Below are positions 62,286 through 64,000 of a stretch of 64,000 nucleotides of DNA, one piece after another. Below the pieces are notes generated by a model that was not told the DNA's origin, did not search any database, and saw only the letters and a list, made by a program, of their open reading frames with translations. The DNA comes from UBA2233 sp002347965 [NCBI: Nitrospirae bacterium UBA2233] (GTDB lineage: Bacteria > UBA2233), in NCBI GenBank assembly GCA_002347965.1, contig DDYN01000057.1, positions 1 through 64,000 of the forward strand, in the 5' to 3' direction. A program made the position numbers and the translations under genes. The first letter of the stretch is position 1. Every line of letters begins with the position of its first letter.

Positions 62286-63388
62286 GGCCCGACATGTCCG
62301 CTGAAAAGGGTATGGCGAAAGAGCGCATGCTCGTCTAGCTTTACTCCAAGACCCGGTAGGCCCAAGAGCGCCATCTTTCCCGCGGAAATCTCGGACGGCC
62401 GCACGACGATGTCGGAGCCGAGCAGTTCTCCCGTCGCCAGGCCGCAAGCCGGGCCGCCTTCAGGAAGCATGCAGGCAAGCTGTAGGGCGGCCGCGATGCC
62501 GACGGAAGAATCGAGCGTCGTGGTGACGTACGCCTTGAGCCCGGCGTCTTGAGCGAGCGATGTGACATCGAGGGCTTTTTTAATGCCCCCCAAGATCATG
62601 GGCTTCAAGACGAGCACGCTTGCGGCGCCCATCTCAATCACCCGAGCCGCGCTTTGGACGTCAGCGATCGCCTCATCGGCCGCAATCACCGTTTGGACGG
62701 ATTCTTGAACGCGCTCGAGCCCTTCTAGGTCGTCTGCGGAAACGGGCTGTTCGACCAGTTCGATACCGCAACCTTCTAGGGCTCGGATAGCCAAGATGGC
62801 CTGTTGGACGCCCCATGCACCGTTGGCATCCAGGCGGATCTTGACCCCTGGCCCTATAGCCTCTCGCACGGCGGCCACGCGCTCCTTTTCTTCTTGGAGG
62901 CTCGACGCCGCGCCCACCTTGAGCTTGATGCAGCCAAACCCCGCTTCCTTGGCGGCCTTTGCCTCGAGCGCCGCCCCGTTGGCCGACTCAGAAGCAATGA
63001 GCGCGTTCACTTCGACGGCGTTCCGCTTTGGGCCGCCAAGAAGCCCCGCGATGGGAGTGCCTCTATGTTGGGCGAGGACATCCAGAAGCGCCGTTTCGAT
63101 GCCAAAGGCGAGGGGTGGCGGTAGCACCCGCGGTCCTTGAGGCCAGGTCTCGGCCTTGGTTCCGATCAACCCGGGGGCAAGCGCGGCAAGCGTGTTTGTC
63201 AAGCCATGCAGGCCGTCAGCACAAGAAGACAAGGGGTGCAAGGATGCCTCTCCAAGCCCTTCGAGCCCGGCATCGGTCCCGATCCGGATCAAAAGCCCCT
63301 CCCGGTACTCAAGGAGCCCTTTTGCCGTTCGAAGCGGGGTACGAAACGGCAGCTTAAAGGCCGTCCAGGTAACGGCCGCGATGTTCAT
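62282..63388 (-). CDS. menC: o-Succinylbenzoate synthase
   Basis: 368 residues, enolase superfamily (muconate-lactonizing subgroup). Lys in KLKVG (GCIKLKVGAAS), metal ligands Asp in IRLDANGAW, Glu in ELVEQPV, Asp in VIAADEAIA, and the final Lys in VLVLKPMILGG are all in place. The start at 63388 (MNIAAVTWTAFKLPF) overlaps menA as ATGA. Dipeptide epimerases share this fold, but gene order menA-menC-menE supports MenC. Confidence 0.9.
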   Translation of the reverse strand: MNIAAVTWTAFKLPFRTPLRTAKGLLEYREGLLIRIGTDAGLEGLGEASLHPLSSCADGLHGLTNTLAALAPGLIGTKAETWPQGPRVLPPPLAFGIETALLDVLAQHRGTPIAGLLGGPKRNAVEVNALIASESANGAALEAKAAKEAGFGCIKLKVGAASSLQEEKERVAAVREAIGPGVKIRLDANGAWGVQQAILAIRALEGCGIELVEQPVSADDLEGLERVQESVQTVIAADEAIADVQSAARVIEMGAASVLVLKPMILGGIKKALDVTSLAQDAGLKAYVTTTLDSSVGIAAALQLACMLPEGGPACGLATGELLGSDIVVRPSEISAGKMALLGLPGLGVKLDEHALFRHTLFSGHVGP

Positions 63389-64000
63389 AGGCAAAGCCCT
63401 AAAGCAAGGAGAATTCCGCAGGCCAAATGGAGCAGGGCCGTCTTCTTGAGCACTTCGTTGAGGGCCTGACCGTTCGTTCCTTTCAAGACTTGCCAGAGCG
63501 CTTGCATCCCGATCGGGGCCGTAAGCCAAGAAAGCCCCACCCACGGCCCGGCGCCAAGCAGCCAAAGCAAGGCCACAAAAGCGTAGGCGGCGACGATCAA
63601 AAGCGCATACTCAAGCCGGGTGAGCTCTGCCCCAAGCCGAACGGCCAGCGTCCTTTTGCCAGCCTTTTTGTCCGTTTCGATGTCCCTTAGGTTGTTGACG
63701 ACCAAAATGGCCGTGACGCTGCACCCGACGGGCAAGGACGCCAAAAGGGCCAGGCGGCTCAGCTCGAGCGTCTGTAGGTAGGCGCTGCCCACGACGGCCA
63801 CAACGCCGAAAAAGACGAACACGAAGGCATCGCCGAGCCCGTTATAGCCCAGCGGCCAAGGGCCCGCAGTGTACCAAACGGCGGATACGATGGATAAAGC
63901 ACCGGCCGCCAGGATAGGCCAGCCGCCTGTAGAAACCAGGTACAATCCAATAAGCGCAGCCGCTCCGAAGACAATGCCCGTAGCAAGCCGGACGCTCGAC
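63385..64000 (-). CDS. menA: 1,4-Dihydroxy-2-naphthoate polyprenyltransferase (5' end missing)
   Basis: UbiA-family membrane enzyme that prenylates dihydroxynaphthoate to demethylmenaquinone. The visible 205 codons carry the second aspartate-rich motif NNLRDIETD and about six helices. The frame is open to the right edge (VRLATGIVFGAAALIGLYLV precedes the first internal ATG at 63945), so the N-terminal third with the first DDxxD motif is outside the window. First visible gene of the menA-menC-menE unit. Confidence 0.9.
   Translation of the reverse strand, partial: SSVRLATGIVFGAAALIGLYLVSTGGWPILAAGALSIVSAVWYTAGPWPLGYNGLGDAFVFVFFGVVAVVGSAYLQTLELSRLALLASLPVGCSVTAILVVNNLRDIETDKKAGKRTLAVRLGAELTRLEYALLIVAAYAFVALLWLLGAGPWVGLSWLTAPIGMQALWQVLKGTNGQALNEVLKKTALLHLACGILLALGLCL

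Noticed and set aside
1-64000. CRISPR array, rRNA genes, prophage or transposase genes
   Set aside because: No regularly spaced repeats, no rRNA-like sequence and no transposase or integrase motifs were seen on either strand.

Overview
The window reads as a chromosome segment of a Gram-negative, respiring bacterium of about 60% GC that I cannot place in a familiar genus. Evidence: a complete type IV pilus locus with an outer-membrane secretin, menaquinone genes (menE, menC, partial menA), three small periplasmic c-type cytochromes, a siroheme sulfite/nitrite reductase, an NfnAB/SudAB-type flavoprotein pair, a B12-dependent ribonucleotide reductase interrupted by an intein, and a phosphofructokinase carrying the residues of the pyrophosphate-dependent type. 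Most genes are on the minus strand, tightly packed and often joined by 4-base ATGA overlaps.

Layout. 1-2.3 kb: 3' part of a GH3 beta-glucosidase, tail to tail with a secreted repeat protein. 2.5-6.05 kb: a minus-strand unit of tiny ORFs, a CPBP membrane protease, a two-gene ABC exporter and tadA. 6.3-16.3 kb: a foreign, decaying type I restriction island (hsdR, truncated ImmA/IrrE-like ORF, DUF4276/TOPRIM-like protein, AAA ATPase with a nonsense codon, hsdS, AlbA_2 protein, frameshifted hsdM carrying a REP-like palindrome, XRE remnant). 16.3-27.8 kb: small ORFs, HAD hydrolase, nrdJ with intein, cytochromes, sulfite reductase, M2 peptidase, DUF188 protein, RsbR-like STAS protein. 28-48.2 kb: aroC, pilQPONM, pseudopilins, prepilin peptidase, an accessory ABC transporter, pilA, pilC, pilT, pilB, aroE. 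48.2-53.3 kb: small secreted protein, GntR regulator, DksA-like protein, Mut7-C protein, pfk, and a rhodanese operon led by two 43-residue peptides. 53.6-64 kb: aldo/keto reductase, PP2C phosphatase, bioB, tRNA-Leu, nfnBA, tRNA-Glu and tRNA-Lys, a second STAS protein, and menE-menC-menA.

The most unusual features are: (1) a double-rhodanese gene with an in-frame UGA inside the first active-site loop, followed at bacterial-SECIS distance by an 8-bp hairpin with a GUUA loop, which makes it a candidate selenoprotein or a fresh nonsense allele; (2) several very small, strongly initiated, hydrophobic peptides with no lysine or arginine, at three separate loci; (3) a promoter, tiny ORFs, CPBP protease and ABC exporter arrangement that resembles a peptide-export or bacteriocin-type locus. 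All functional statements come from reading the sequence alone; no database search was run.
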